Shown here: one piece after another, positions 9,245 to 18,017 of the stretch | Layout of the letters: each line of letters begins with the position of its first letter | Numbering within the stretch: the first letter of the stretch is position 1 | Assembly (NCBI GenBank): GCA_017460915.1 | Contig: JAFUAA010000030.1 | Location: forward strand, 1 to 45,192 | Reading direction: 5' to 3' | Origin: Bacteroidales bacterium | Lineage (GTDB): Bacteria; Bacteroidota; Bacteroidia; Bacteroidales; F082 | DNA: 45,192 nt | Made by a program: the position numbers and the translations under genes | The notes under the pieces: model-generated | Told to the model about the DNA's origin: nothing | What the model saw: the letters and a program-made list of their open reading frames with translations, nothing else | Database searches by the model: none

Positions 9245-10593
9245 ATCCCGTATTCTTTGAGGCGTTTGTACAAGGTCGGGCGGCTGATTCCCAAGGCTTT
9301 GGCCACGAGGGAAAGGTTGCCGTTGTGCTTCTTGAGCGCGGCGCGGATGACCTCTTCCTCGGCTTTCTCCAAAGACTCGGCGGACTTGACGGGCTTCTCC
9401 TCCATCAGCTCGGAGGCGCGAATTTGGATGTCCTCGGCCCGGATGAGTTCCGTCTCGGAATAGATGACCGCCTTCTCGATGCAGCCCTGCAACTCGCGGA
9501 TGTTGCCGCTCCAACGACAGCGTTTCAGGAGGCGTTTCGCCTCGGTGGAAAGTCCCTTCGCCTGACGGTGGTATTTCTCCGCATATTGCTTCACAAAAAG
9601 CTCTGACAATGAGACGATTTCGTCCTTCCGCTCACGCAAAGGCGGCAGGTGCAGCGGCATCGTGTTGATGCGGTAGTACAAATCCTCGCGGAAACGCCTT
9701 TCGGCGACCATCGTGGCCAAATCCATATTGGTGGCGCAAATCAGGCGGATGTCGACGGGCACGGACTTCATGTCGCCCACCTTGGTGATGCTGCGGTTTT
9801 GGATGACGCGCAACAGTTTGGCTTGCTGGCTCAACGGGATGTTGCCGATTTCGTCGAGGAAGAGTGTGGTGCCGTCGGCCTGCTCGAACTTGCCGATATG
9901 GTCGGCGTGGGCATCGGTGAAGGCCCCTCTGACGTGGCCAAACATCTCGCTCTCGAACAGCGTCTCTGTGATAGCGCCCATATCCACGCTCACCATCGGC
10001 TTGCGCGAACGCATCGAGAGACGGTGTATCTCGCTGGCCAACACATCCTTACCCGTTCCGTTCTCGCCCGTTATCAGCACTGTGACATCGGTCGGGGCGA
10101 TGCGTTCCATTTCGCGGCGCAGTTGCTTCATCGCCTCGCTCTCGCCCCATTGCATCAGCGGTGCGGCACTGGTGTAGGGCGGACGCATTCGATGCGTCCC
10201 TACTTGGTGTTTCTTGCAGGCTTCTTCGAGGATGCTGAGCAGTTTGGCATTGTCCCAAGGCTTCACCACGAAGTCGAAGGCGCCGCGTTTCATCCCCTCC
10301 ACCGCAAGGGCGATGTCGGCGTAGGCCGTGAAGAGCACGACCTCCACCTCGGGGAAGTCGCGTTTCAGTTCCGAGAGCCAAAAGAGGCCTTCGTTGCCCG
10401 TGTTGATGTCCGCCTCGAAGTTCATATCGAGCAGCACCGCGTCGGGCTTGAAGCGGCGCATCGTGTCCATCAGTTCCTTGGGCGAGGCGATGAGTTCCAC
10501 CTCGGCAAAGCGCATCGGCAGCAGCAGTTTCAGCGCCGAGCGGATGCCCGCGTTGTCGTCGACGACTAGGATTTTTGATTTGAGTTTTGACAT
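9241..10593 (-). CDS. Sigma-54-dependent response regulator (NtrC/ZraR type)
   Basis: This 450-residue protein has a receiver domain (DD at 12-13, phosphoacceptor D56 in AVLLDMNF, K111), a linker with an inserted VGTHRMRPPY (131-140), an AAA+ domain with Walker A GENGTGKD (176-183) and Walker B TLFLDEIG (243-250), the sensor region FREDLYYRIN, and a C-terminal Fis-type helix-turn-helix (GNLSLVAKALGISRPTLYKRL). The sigma-54-contacting loop reads GAFTDA (223-228), not the canonical GAFTGA. It should form a phosphorylation-driven oligomer that remodels sigma-54 polymerase. The paired palindromes upstream of the tolC-like gene and of the 15237 permease are the natural candidate binding sites. The kinase gene overlaps its stop. 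Confidence 0.94.
   Translation of the reverse strand: MSKLKSKILVVDDNAGIRSALKLLLPMRFAEVELIASPKELMDTMRRFKPDAVLLDMNFEADINTGNEGLFWLSELKRDFPEVEVVLFTAYADIALAVEGMKRGAFDFVVKPWDNAKLLSILEEACKKHQVGTHRMRPPYTSAAPLMQWGESEAMKQLRREMERIAPTDVTVLITGENGTGKDVLASEIHRLSMRSRKPMVSVDMGAITETLFESEMFGHVRGAFTDAHADHIGKFEQADGTTLFLDEIGNIPLSQQAKLLRVIQNRSITKVGDMKSVPVDIRLICATNMDLATMVAERRFREDLYYRINTMPLHLPPLRERKDEIVSLSELFVKQYAEKYHRQAKGLSTEAKRLLKRCRWSGNIRELQGCIEKAVIYSETELIRAEDIQIRASELMEEKPVKSAESLEKAEEEVIRAALKKHNGNLSLVAKALGISRPTLYKRLKEYGI
10174..10203. repeat. Palindromic element inside the response regulator coding sequence
   Basis: On the coding strand GTAGGGACGCAT and ATGCGT plus CCCTAC form a 12-bp stem with a CGA loop and a 3-nt bulge. 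It covers exactly ten codons (VGTHRMRPPY) in the linker between receiver and AAA+ domains, so it is tolerated in frame. It resembles the dispersed GTAGGG...CCCTAC palindromes known from bacterial intergenic regions. Confidence 0.75.
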
Positions 10594-10609
10594 TGGTTTT
10601 CAATTTTTT

Positions 10610-10643
10610 GACGCGAGACTTCGGGACGCGAGACGCGTGACCC
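10610..10643. repeat. GACGCGAGAC repeat cluster upstream of the response regulator
   Basis: GACGCGAGAC occurs at 10610-10619 and 10625-10634, followed by GCGTGACCCCGAGTCACC. The same decamer recurs at 18170-18179. The cluster lies in the 64-nt gap between the ATPase gene end and the regulator start. Confidence 0.5.
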
Positions 10644-10657
10644 CGAGTCACCGTAAT

Positions 10658-11794
10658 TCAGACTTTTTTTCTATCCAACCAAAGTTTCATCAGTGGGTCA
10701 GAAATAAAATAAACCTTTTCTTTTCGTGTAACAAGGTCATATTCAAGCAGTTTCAGTGCCGCAGATTGTGTTGAACTCGGTGAGCGCAGACGATATTTCT
10801 TGTTGAACGCAATGGAAGTAATACCTTGCACCTGTTTTTCTGCATGGATGGCATAAAGCAACTCCTTTTGCGCCTCGGTAATATAGGCAAGTTGTTCGCG
10901 CAACCGTGAATCGTTCTCGTCGATATAAGCCTCAACCAGTTGATTTACAGCCTCTACATCGCAGGTTTGTCCTTTGGGCGTTTCGGCAAATGCATCTTTC
11001 ATAATGCGCTGCACATAGAATGTAACACCCATGAAGATCTCGTAAACATGGGCGAAGGCCTCTTTTGCAAGGTCTTTCCCCGCTTCCTGAAAATGGCGCG
11101 TTGCGAAATCCAAATATACATCGTATGCAATCGGTTCCAATCGAAGTGATTTCGCGCTTTGGAAAAACGGCCTTTTGGACGAGAAAAACATCTCCTCCAT
11201 AAGCCGTCGTTGGCTACCCGAAAAAATGAAATTGGCATTGGTAAGTTTCTGAATGTGCGTTCTTAACAAAGCTTCGATATTCTTTTCTGGATAGCGTGTG
11301 ATTTGCTGGAACTCGTCTATGACAACGATGCAACGCTTATCCACTTTTTCAAGATAACCAAAAATCTCCGCCAAAGTGTATTCGGGGTTCTGCACATCGC
11401 CCAGCTTGACATCGAAAGTGGGCATGTTTTGGATGGTGTCGTAGCCGAAACTCGCGCTGAGCGACCTCAGAAAAGTGACAAACTGCTTGCGCAGCTTCAC
11501 ACTTCGCGTGGCCACACTGTCGAAAACTGCCGTTCCAAAGGCAAGGATAAACTCTCGGAATGTCGTGGTATGGAGAATGTCAACCGAAATGGCGACATAA
11601 TCATCCTTGATTTCCGGCTTGTCGAAAACAAAGTCAACCAACGAAGTCTTTCCCATTCGGCGTGACGAAGTCAGCACCACATTCATCTGATTATGAATTG
11701 CTTTCTCCAATTGCAATGCTTCATCAACTCGGTCGCAGAAATACTCTGGAGCAATCTTGCCTGAAACTATAAACGGATTGATATTCTTAACCAT
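10658..11794 (-). CDS. Orphan AAA ATPase (archaeal-type ATPase, COG1672-like)
   Basis: The preferred start is ATG 11794 (MVKNINPFIVSGKIAPEYFC), giving 378 residues; the longer reading frame has no homologous N-terminus and would cross the -7 box. Walker A is SSRRMGKTS (about 43-51) and Walker B is CIVVIDEFQQI. A sensor-1-like FIFSGSQRRLMEEMF and a C-terminal winged-helix-like segment (EKQVQGITSIAFNKKYRLRS, then TQSAALKLLEYDLV and KVYFISDPLMKLWL) complete it. No nuclease domain follows. These STAND-like ATPases have no agreed function. The gene sits alone between the regulator and the broken permeases and carries two 14-bp direct repeats at its promoter. Confidence 0.85.
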   Translation of the reverse strand: MVKNINPFIVSGKIAPEYFCDRVDEALQLEKAIHNQMNVVLTSSRRMGKTSLVDFVFDKPEIKDDYVAISVDILHTTTFREFILAFGTAVFDSVATRSVKLRKQFVTFLRSLSASFGYDTIQNMPTFDVKLGDVQNPEYTLAEIFGYLEKVDKRCIVVIDEFQQITRYPEKNIEALLRTHIQKLTNANFIFSGSQRRLMEEMFFSSKRPFFQSAKSLRLEPIAYDVYLDFATRHFQEAGKDLAKEAFAHVYEIFMGVTFYVQRIMKDAFAETPKGQTCDVEAVNQLVEAYIDENDSRLREQLAYITEAQKELLYAIHAEKQVQGITSIAFNKKYRLRSPSSTQSAALKLLEYDLVTRKEKVYFISDPLMKLWLDRKKV

Positions 11795-11813
11795 AGTACC
11801 TTGATTTCGGAGG

Positions 11814-11862
11814 CAAAGATAATGCTTTTGCACAAATTACCGAAAAAAAATTACCGAAAAAA
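11814..11862 (-). promoter_or_regulatory. Promoter and paired direct repeats upstream of the orphan ATPase
   Basis: The -7 box TATCTTTG (11814-11821, minus) lies 19 nt from the ATG. Two copies of ATTACCGAAAAAA (11836-11848 and 11850-11862), with a 14-bp period, cover the -20 to -45 region. The position suggests an operator. Confidence 0.6.
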
Positions 11863-11875
11863 CATAATTTGCTCA

Positions 11876-13094
11876 TCACCCATTCTGCAACACCTTCGTA
11901 CTCCTTTTGTTGCAGATGGATTCCACCACGCCAGAGATAATCAGCGAGGGGAGCAGGAACGCGCCGAAGAACGACAACAGCGCCACCGCCAGCACGACGG
12001 GGAAGGAAATATGATAGGCGAAGTTCTGCAGCCATCGCATTGAGTAATAGAACGAGAGGATGGTTCCCAAAAGTATGGGCAGCACATACATCCACAACCT
12101 GGTCTTCAGGTAGTAGGCCATCACTTCACGAGTGGTGGCGCCATATACTTTGCGCACGGCCATATTGAGCGACTCTTGGTTGAGATGGTAGGAAAAGACC
12201 CCGAAAAAGCCGAACAACGACAGCAACATCGCGGCAAGGAAATACAACAGCGACAGATGCCCACGATGATAATCCACACATACGAGGCGTTGCCGTTGCT
12301 CACGCTAGTTGGGTCAACGAAATCGGTGTGCAGGTGGATGTCGTACAGAGGCTGGAACTGCAACCAAGCCTGCTTGTCGTATTTCTCCTTTTGGATGTTA
12401 GCCAAACGCTTCATCTCCGCCTTGCTGAACAGCGCGTTATCCTTCAGTTTGACATAAATCGGATGGGTTTCGGTGATGTTTCGATAGAGGTTCAGTTCGC
12501 CACTGCTCAACGGCACCACCACCTCGAAAGGCAGGTGCGTGTTGGAAGGCACATCCACCACCAAAGCGACGGTGTATACGGTCTCCTGGCCCATATACGA
12601 ATAGGCCAAAGGCTTCCCCAAGGCCGAGCCGTCATAGAGTTTTTGCGCCATCTCCTTGGAAATGGTTGCTTCGTTGGGTTGCAGGATGTGATACGGCTCG
12701 CCTTCCACAACGGGAAAGTGAACACCTTGAAGAAATTGTCGCTGGTAGTCAAGGACTTCACTTCGATGGATTCGTTGCGCTCCATATCCCTGACAGTGCA
12801 AGGGTTTTGGATGGTGCGGTATTGCGAATATGCGGCCACACATTCCTCTACCTGCGACACGGCGCCAGGCAAGTCCTCGCGCAACTGGCAGACGGCGCCA
12901 GGATATTTCGTGCCCGTGGCCTTGTCCACCGAGACCAAACGGTAGATGCGGTCGCCGTCCTCAACGAAACGGTTGTAGGAAAGCTCGTGCAATACCCACT
13001 GAAACAGCAAGGTAGCAGCGGTAATGCCCACCATCAGGCAGAAAGTGCTGATGAGGAAATGCTTGTGTTTGGGTTTTAGGATGGTGTTGTTCAT
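11876..13094 (-). pseudogene. Half-size FtsX/MacB-like permease with two frameshifts
   Basis: From ATG 13094 (MNNTILKPKHKHFLISTFCL) the protein shows a first membrane helix, then ELSYNRFVEDGDRIYRLVSV, the usual MacB periplasmic start. Near 12725 the frame shifts: NFFKVFTFPL continues as VVEGEPYHILQPNEATISKE in another frame. Near 12255-12270 it shifts again: ASYVWIIIVG continues as HLSLLYFLAAMLLSLFGFFG. The last part has two more membrane helices and AVRKVYGATTREVMAYYLKT, ending at 11876. Reassembled it is about 405 residues with the four-helix MacB/FtsX layout. No deletion is evident, only two single-base shifts. It lies 35 nt downstream of the 13130-15237 permease and belonged to the same unit. 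Confidence 0.8.
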
Positions 13095-13129
13095 TGCGAT
13101 GATTTTTTGATTTGCAAAGATAGTTATAT

Positions 13130-15237
13130 TCACTCTTTCTTCAGCGCCTCGGCGGGATTCGTACGGGCGGCGCGCAAGGTTTGCCAAAGGACGGATCCGA
13201 AAGCCATCAAAACAGCGACGACGACCGCCACGACGATAATCCAGCCGTAGTGGGCAATGCGGTAGGCGAAACGGTCCAGATACTTGCCGCAAACCCAAAC
13301 GGCCACCAGGACGCCGATGAGCGCAGCGATGCCGACGAGAACCATATAGTCCTTCACCGTGCGCCACAACTCGCGCCGCACATTGCTTCCGAACACCTTG
13401 CGGATGGCGATGCTCTTCGTGCTCTCGCCGCTGTAGTAGGTGCTCATCGCGATGAGGCCGAGCAGCGAAATCAGCACCGAAAGCACCATAAACAACTCCA
13501 GCAGGCGCATCGCCATCTTTGCAGGGCGCAGCAACAAGTTGTTCAAGTCTTGCACATAACCGTTTTGTGCAGCCTCCACAAACGTGCCGTTCTGTTGCTC
13601 AGAATAGTCGCGATAAGCCTCCATAATGGCCTTCTCTGTTTCCTTGTAATCGCCTGAAACATCAACCATTACGCCATTACCCCAAATCAAGTCTTCGGCC
13701 TTGGCGATGATGATTGCAGAAAACTGGTTGGGTTCGGAAGCCGAGGCCGACCGTGTCGGGACGTCCTCGTAGATGCCACCCACGGTTTCGGGATTGCTGC
13801 CGTTGATGTGCATCCGACGCGCATAATATGATGCCGTCGTGTCATTCACCGAGAGTTTGTTGGCCAAAGCCTTCGACATCCAGACCGAATTGGTTTTGGG
13901 CACGCCGAAATCCTCAACGACCTGAAAACCAAGCATATTGAAATAGGTTTCGTCGCAAAGGATGAGTTGCATGTTCACCGTTTCGCCGTCGGGCGTTTTG
14001 ACGCTGGTGCCCATATTCAGCTAGCCTGCAAAGCCGCGACCGTAACCCACAGCACGCACATTCGGAATCTGCTCCAAGCGGTCGATGAGTGGCTGCACAT
14101 CGGCGTAATCCCTCACCCACATCTGCAACGAATACAGGCCCTCGGAACGCGAATGGATGGGACGGTTCAGCATGTGGCGCATCTGCACTTCCATCAGCAG
14201 CGCCAAGGCAATCAGGATGACAGTGATGGTGTTTTGGAACACGATGAACACCTTGCTGAACACCATCTTGCTCCTGCGACGATAGGTGCCGCGAACAATG
14301 TCGATGGGCGCAAAACGCGAGGCGATGGCAGCCGGCGCGATGCCCGCCAACACGCCCAAAAGCACGATGGCACCAAGATAGGCCGCCACGATGCCCACCG
14401 ACCACTCGAAACGGATGGGCACAAACTGCTCAAACGGCGCATCGATGCCCATTTCGCCGCCCGAAACGCCTCTCAACAGGTTGTTCAGCATCGGGAAGAA
14501 AGCGTAGGCCACCAAAAACGCCAAGACGAAACACACTTGGACAAGTCCACATCCTCCACTTTCTTTGCAAACTCCTCACGGTCAGTATTTTCGTACACCT
14601 TTATCAAAGTCATATACGAGCCGATGGAACTGAAAGGCACCTGCTTTTCAGGCTCGTACAATTCATCGAACTCGGGATTGAGAAGCACATCGGTGTAAGG
14701 CACCATCGAGTTCTCGGAATCCTTGAAGATACCGCAAACCATACTTTCCATTTTATCGTCAAAAAAGGTGATGGTGACGGACTTGCCGATGACATCGCCG
14801 TCGAAGGCACGATGGGCGAGCGACTCGGAGATGAGGCAATGCCCTTTGAGGCGGAACTCGTCCAAACTGCCATCGACAAGGGTAAGACTTGGGAAAAGGT
14901 CAAAAAGTTCGGGGTCGGCCTCGGTGACGGTTGCACTGATATGCTCGTCGCCAAGGGAGATAAAGCCCGCATCATCGGCGTTGGAGATACGACAGACGGC
15001 CTCCGCCTCGGACAGTTCGGACTCGAAGACGGCCTTATCCCACCACGATAGCGACAGATAATCCTGGTTCCCAACGGCATAACACCTGTTTCGATAAGGG
15101 TTGCCGTAAGCCACGGAATACTGCTGATAGACATAGTTGCCAATCAGGATGACGAAGGCGATGGAAACGATGAGGCCGATGGCCTCGATGATGCTGAAGA
15201 ATTTGTTTCTACTTAAGAATTTGATGTAACTGCTCAT
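13130..15237 (-). pseudogene. FtsX/MacB-like ABC permease, internal deletion and nonsense codon
   Basis: It starts at ATG 15237 (MSSYIKFLSRNKFFSIIEAI) and resembles the intact 778-residue permease at 28186-30522. After KKVEDVDLSK (about 14540) the frame shifts directly into FVLAFLVAYAFFPMLNNLL. By comparison with the intact paralogue about 105 residues are missing, including the second membrane helix and the conserved cytoplasmic loop. An in-frame TAG at 14023-14021 interrupts GRGFAG-LNMGTSVKT. The remaining C-terminal part, with RKVFGSNVRRELWRTVKDYM and ending LRAARTNPAEALKKE, is well conserved. A sigma-54 promoter and paired palindromes lie upstream, so this was the first gene of a separately controlled permease unit. 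Confidence 0.85.
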
Positions 15238-15277
15238 TGCTGTTGATTGTTGATGTGTTTAATTGCCGGAAATCGTA

Positions 15278-15296
15278 TAGCATTATTCGTGCCAAA
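15278..15296 (-). promoter_or_regulatory. Sigma-54 (-24/-12) promoter of the 15237 permease unit
   Basis: On the minus strand TTGGCACGAATAATGCTA has GG and GC separated by exactly 10 nt (GG opposite 15293-15292, GC opposite 15281-15280), with the canonical TGGCAC. It lies about 43 nt upstream of the ATG. It has the same layout as the promoter of the tolC-like gene. Confidence 0.82.
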
Positions 15297-15349
15297 ATTG
15301 CAAAACAATATAAATCAACAAGATACAATTTCAACCCCTCTTGAAAAAG

Positions 15350-15385
15350 TGTAAAGATTCTTTACAGGTGTAAAGAAACTTTACA
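15350..15385 (-). promoter_or_regulatory. Paired palindromic upstream activating sites
   Basis: TGTAAAGATTCTTTACA (15350-15366) and TGTAAAGAAACTTTACA (15369-15385) are perfect 7-bp arms around 3 nt, with centres 19 bp apart. They begin 57 bp upstream of the -24 GG, a normal enhancer distance for an NtrC-type activator. Confidence 0.8.
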
Positions 15386-15409
15386 GTCGGCAGCAAACAT
15401 TTCCCGTTA

Positions 15410-16768
15410 TCATTTCAATCCCGTCAAATCAAAATGATAGGTCAGGTCTTCGTTTTTTTCATATTGGAGGAACATAGTCATATAAATGGGCAAATAAACC
15501 AAGCGCTCTTTGACTTGAATGTTCTCTTGACAGAAGACCACCGCCTTCGGAATGGCATATTCTTCGTTACCCATAATGTTGGCGAGCGCACGATGCCGTT
15601 CAAAATCTTTCCCCGACTTCACCTCGATGGGCAACACTTCGCCTTGATGCTCAACCACAAAGTCAAGCTCACCTTGTTTCTTGCTATTGAAATAGAATAG
15701 GTCGTGATCGATGGCGAAACCATGGGCGTAAAGTTCTTGGGCGACCAGATTCTCAAAGGCCGCTCCATAGTTGACATTCAGGTTGTTCAGCAGTCGGACT
15801 TGAATGTCGCCTCCATACATGGCAGCCAACAGCCCCACATCGTTGAGAAACAACTTGAAAAGGTTGCGTTGCTTGTTGAGCAGCAAAGGCATCTTCGGAG
15901 CTTCCACATTGTAGGTCGGAAGAGCTACGCCAGCATCCTTCAGCCAAAGGAAACCGCTCTCGTAGCGGGCAAAACGGGCCTTTTCGCTCAACTCCTTCAG
16001 GATGAAACGCTTGTTCTTGGCATTCAGTTCCGAAGGAATCAAATTATAGATTTCCTCAATCTGAAGTTTGCGCTCTTTCTCATACTTTGTGATGTCACGT
16101 TTGTAGGTTCGGATAATGTCGCGTTGTTCGTTGAGGACATTACGCAAATTATTGGTGTCCAAGTATTTTTGCACTGCGGCCGGCATTCCGCCTACAATCA
16201 TGTAAAGCGTGACCAATTCCAGCATCCGTTGATGGATGAAATTGTCAACGGGCTGTTGCTTTTCATAGCAGTCTTTGAGATGATCCAACACCTCTTCGCC
16301 GATGCCAACGGCTTTGGAAAACTCTTCCAAATCTAGCGGATACATCTCCAACTCACCCATATAGCCCACTGGGACGCTGCGCAAGTCCTTCAATTCAACC
16401 CCAAGGAGAGAACCGCTCATGACATAGCGGTAGCTGCCCTCGTCCACAAGGAACTTGATGGCCGTCACCATCTCGTCGCATTCCTGGACCTCATCGAAGA
16501 AGATGAGCGTCTTGCCTGGAACCAGTTTCCTTCGGATGAATGCCGTGAGGCGCATCAGGATGTCTTCGGCGCTTTTAGGTTGGCTGAACAGTTCCACGGC
16601 GTCAGGCTGCTCGATGAAATTGATTTCGATCACTTGCTCAAAGACCTCTTTGGCAATGGTTCGAATGGTAAAGGTCTTGCCCACTTGTCTCGCTCCAGTC
16701 ACCAACAAGGCACGCTTTTCGTTGGCAAAAAACTCCCTTAGAAAGTTGTATGCTTTTCTGTTTATCAT
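15410..16768 (-). CDS. AAA ATPase with DUF4143 C-terminal nuclease-like domain
   Basis: The start at ATG 16768 (MINRKAYNFLREFFANEKRA) gives 452 residues, the usual length for the AAA_14/DUF4143 family. Walker A is GARQVGKT (25-32), Walker B TLIFFDEVQEC, and YRYVMSGSLLGVELKDL is the sensor-1/loop region. The C-terminal domain carries the PD-(D/E)xK-like residues ELDFVVEHQGEVLPIEVKSG. The family is common in Bacteroidota and archaea, with function unproven; a nucleic-acid-directed nuclease or mobile defence role is often suspected. It is intact and interrupts the efflux locus between two damaged permease regions. Three directly repeated motifs sit upstream. Confidence 0.9.
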   Translation of the reverse strand: MINRKAYNFLREFFANEKRALLVTGARQVGKTFTIRTIAKEVFEQVIEINFIEQPDAVELFSQPKSAEDILMRLTAFIRRKLVPGKTLIFFDEVQECDEMVTAIKFLVDEGSYRYVMSGSLLGVELKDLRSVPVGYMGELEMYPLDLEEFSKAVGIGEEVLDHLKDCYEKQQPVDNFIHQRMLELVTLYMIVGGMPAAVQKYLDTNNLRNVLNEQRDIIRTYKRDITKYEKERKLQIEEIYNLIPSELNAKNKRFILKELSEKARFARYESGFLWLKDAGVALPTYNVEAPKMPLLLNKQRNLFKLFLNDVGLLAAMYGGDIQVRLLNNLNVNYGAAFENLVAQELYAHGFAIDHDLFYFNSKKQGELDFVVEHQGEVLPIEVKSGKDFERHRALANIMGNEEYAIPKAVVFCQENIQVKERLVYLPIYMTMFLQYEKNEDLTYHFDLTGLK

Positions 16769-16789
16769 AAAAACTTGTATTTCAATGTG

Positions 16790-16883
16790 CAAAGATACAA
16801 CTTTTTACATTATCCAAGAAAGAAAGCATACATTTTTTACACTTTTCCAAGGGAATTTTGACGATTTTTGACACTTTTCCAAG
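16790..16883 (-). promoter_or_regulatory. Promoter of the DUF4143 ATPase with three direct repeats
   Basis: The -7 box TATCTTTG is at 16790-16797 (minus). The motif CTTGGAAAAGTGT (minus reading) occurs at 16839-16851 and 16871-16883, with a diverged copy (CTTGGATAATGT) at 16807-16818. The copies are about 32 bp apart, close to three helical turns, and the nearest one overlaps the expected -33 zone. Confidence 0.65.
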
Positions 16884-16885
16884 AT

Positions 16886-17030
16886 TACTCATTCCGTAAC
16901 GATTTCACTGGATTCACCGTGGCTGCACGCAACGAGCGCAAGGTGACCACAGCCACCGTGACACCCAAGACCGCCAGCAGCGCCTAGGCAAACACCCACC
17001 AATGCAGCGTCACGCTGTAGGCGATGGAAG
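16886..17030 (-). pseudogene. C-terminal remnant of an ABC permease
   Basis: The minus strand encodes SVTLHWWVFA, then TAG, then ALLAVLGVTVAVVTLRSLRA and ATVNPVKSLRNE, stop at 16886. This is the last roughly 45 residues of the permease family seen at 18312-20669 and 21766-24183. The TAG stands where the paralogues have Leu (TTG). Sequence above 17030 is not permease-like, so only the tail remains. Confidence 0.85.
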
Positions 17031-17076
17031 TTGGCGCAATTCCCGTAAAAGGAAGGGACTTCCAAACTCAGGTAAT

Positions 17077-17116
17077 AAAAAAGGTGCCCAAATCAAACAT
17101 GACTCAGGCACCTTTA
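17077..17116 (-). terminator. Intrinsic terminator of the 17137-17781 gene
   Basis: On the minus strand AAAGGTGCC (17115-17107) pairs with GGCACCTTT (17088-17080), followed by a T run. It lies just after the lipoprotein stop. Confidence 0.85.
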
Positions 17117-17136
17117 CATTCACAAGAGTATCATTC

Positions 17137-17781
17137 TCACTTGATATACTCTATTTGCATCGAGCAATTGTCGCTTTGACAGCTACATCTTGCTTCGTTC
17201 GTGTAGAAATTGTAAACTTCAACACAATCCTCCGTTGGTTTTGTGCATGACCCCATGCATTTCACGACTACCGTTACAGGAGGCTCTTTTGATTCATTAA
17301 ACTTGGTAACATACAACGCACTCTCAGGACTACCGAAATCGTGATTGATGACATACTCAACCTGAAACACTTCGGCATCATTCAGATAGAACGTCTCAAA
17401 GCAGGTAATCAGATAATCATCTGTGCCGTGGATACGATTCACAAAGTCAGGGAAATGCTTCGCCAATTTTTTGGCATCAGTTTGGGTCTCATGCTTGCCC
17501 TTCAGAGTGGACACACTTCCAATGTGGCCATTGTTGCTGTTCTTAAGCGAACCATCTTCAACGAAGACCATTCCACTTCCATTGCCATCGTCGCTAATGG
17601 CGTACAACCTCATAAACTCAAACTGACTGAGGTTGGTAGAGTCAATCGCTTTAGCGAAAGCTAATGCATTGTCCTTAGTTTCTGCATTGTTCTGGGTTTT
17701 CTTGCATGCCCCAATGCCAAGCATACAAATGACAGCCGCCAACATGGCAGCTGCACAGATTTGTTTTCTTTGCTTTGTCAT
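17137..17781 (-). CDS. Hypothetical lipoprotein with cysteine-rich C-terminus (214 aa)
   Basis: It starts MTKQRKQICAAAMLAAVICM with a lipobox ending LGIGAC followed by KK, a clear lipoprotein signal. The middle (AKAIDSTNLSQFEFMRLYAI, DAKKLAKHFPDFVNRIHGTD) has no domain I recognise. The C-terminal 50 residues carry a cysteine cluster: CMGSCTKPTEDC, then CSCQSDNC, suggesting disulphides or a metal site. It sits between permease remnants, has its own promoter and terminator, and is intact, so it appears to be a separate transcription unit inserted in, or spared within, the decaying end of the efflux locus. Confidence 0.78.
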   Translation of the reverse strand: MTKQRKQICAAAMLAAVICMLGIGACKKTQNNAETKDNALAFAKAIDSTNLSQFEFMRLYAISDDGNGSGMVFVEDGSLKNSNNGHIGSVSTLKGKHETQTDAKKLAKHFPDFVNRIHGTDDYLITCFETFYLNDAEVFQVEYVINHDFGSPESALYVTKFNESKEPPVTVVVKCMGSCTKPTEDCVEVYNFYTNEARCSCQSDNCSMQIEYIK

Positions 17782-17824
17782 AATAACTCATTTTTTAATT
17801 ATGTACTCAATATCAAGTACGCTG

Positions 17825-17832
17825 CAAAAATA
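17825..17832 (-). promoter_or_regulatory. -7 box of the cysteine-rich lipoprotein gene
   Basis: TATTTTTG on the minus strand fits TAnnTTTG, 44 nt upstream of the ATG at 17781. The surrounding 17830-17900 is an A/T homopolymer-rich stretch. Confidence 0.5.
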
Positions 17833-18017
17833 ACAAAAAAAACGAAATAAAAAAAGAAAAAAATGCATTTTTATAAAAAAAAGCGGATTTTTATAAAGGA
17901 TGAATTCAATTTGTATTCTTTGTCTATTGGAGAAAAAGTCACTTATTCACTTGATTCCGTTATCGTTAAGATCAGGGAATGAAGACGCATTGGACAAGTA
18001 TTGCCATAGGTTCTCAT

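Noticed and set aside
8387-9514. Kinase start at 9514
   Set aside because: The extra 90 residues are an out-of-frame reading of the regulator gene; the ATGA overlap at 9244 gives a membrane helix at the N-terminus.
10658-11833. Upstream start at 11833 for the orphan ATPase
   Set aside because: It would place the -7 box and operator repeats inside the gene, and the extra residues have no family match.
16886-17030. Separate small membrane protein
   Set aside because: It is the tail of the permease family with an internal TAG and no start; a remnant explains it fully.
17830-17900. A/T-rich stretch as a replication origin or UP element
   Set aside because: Only homopolymer-like A/T runs are visible, with no DnaA-box cluster or conserved motif.
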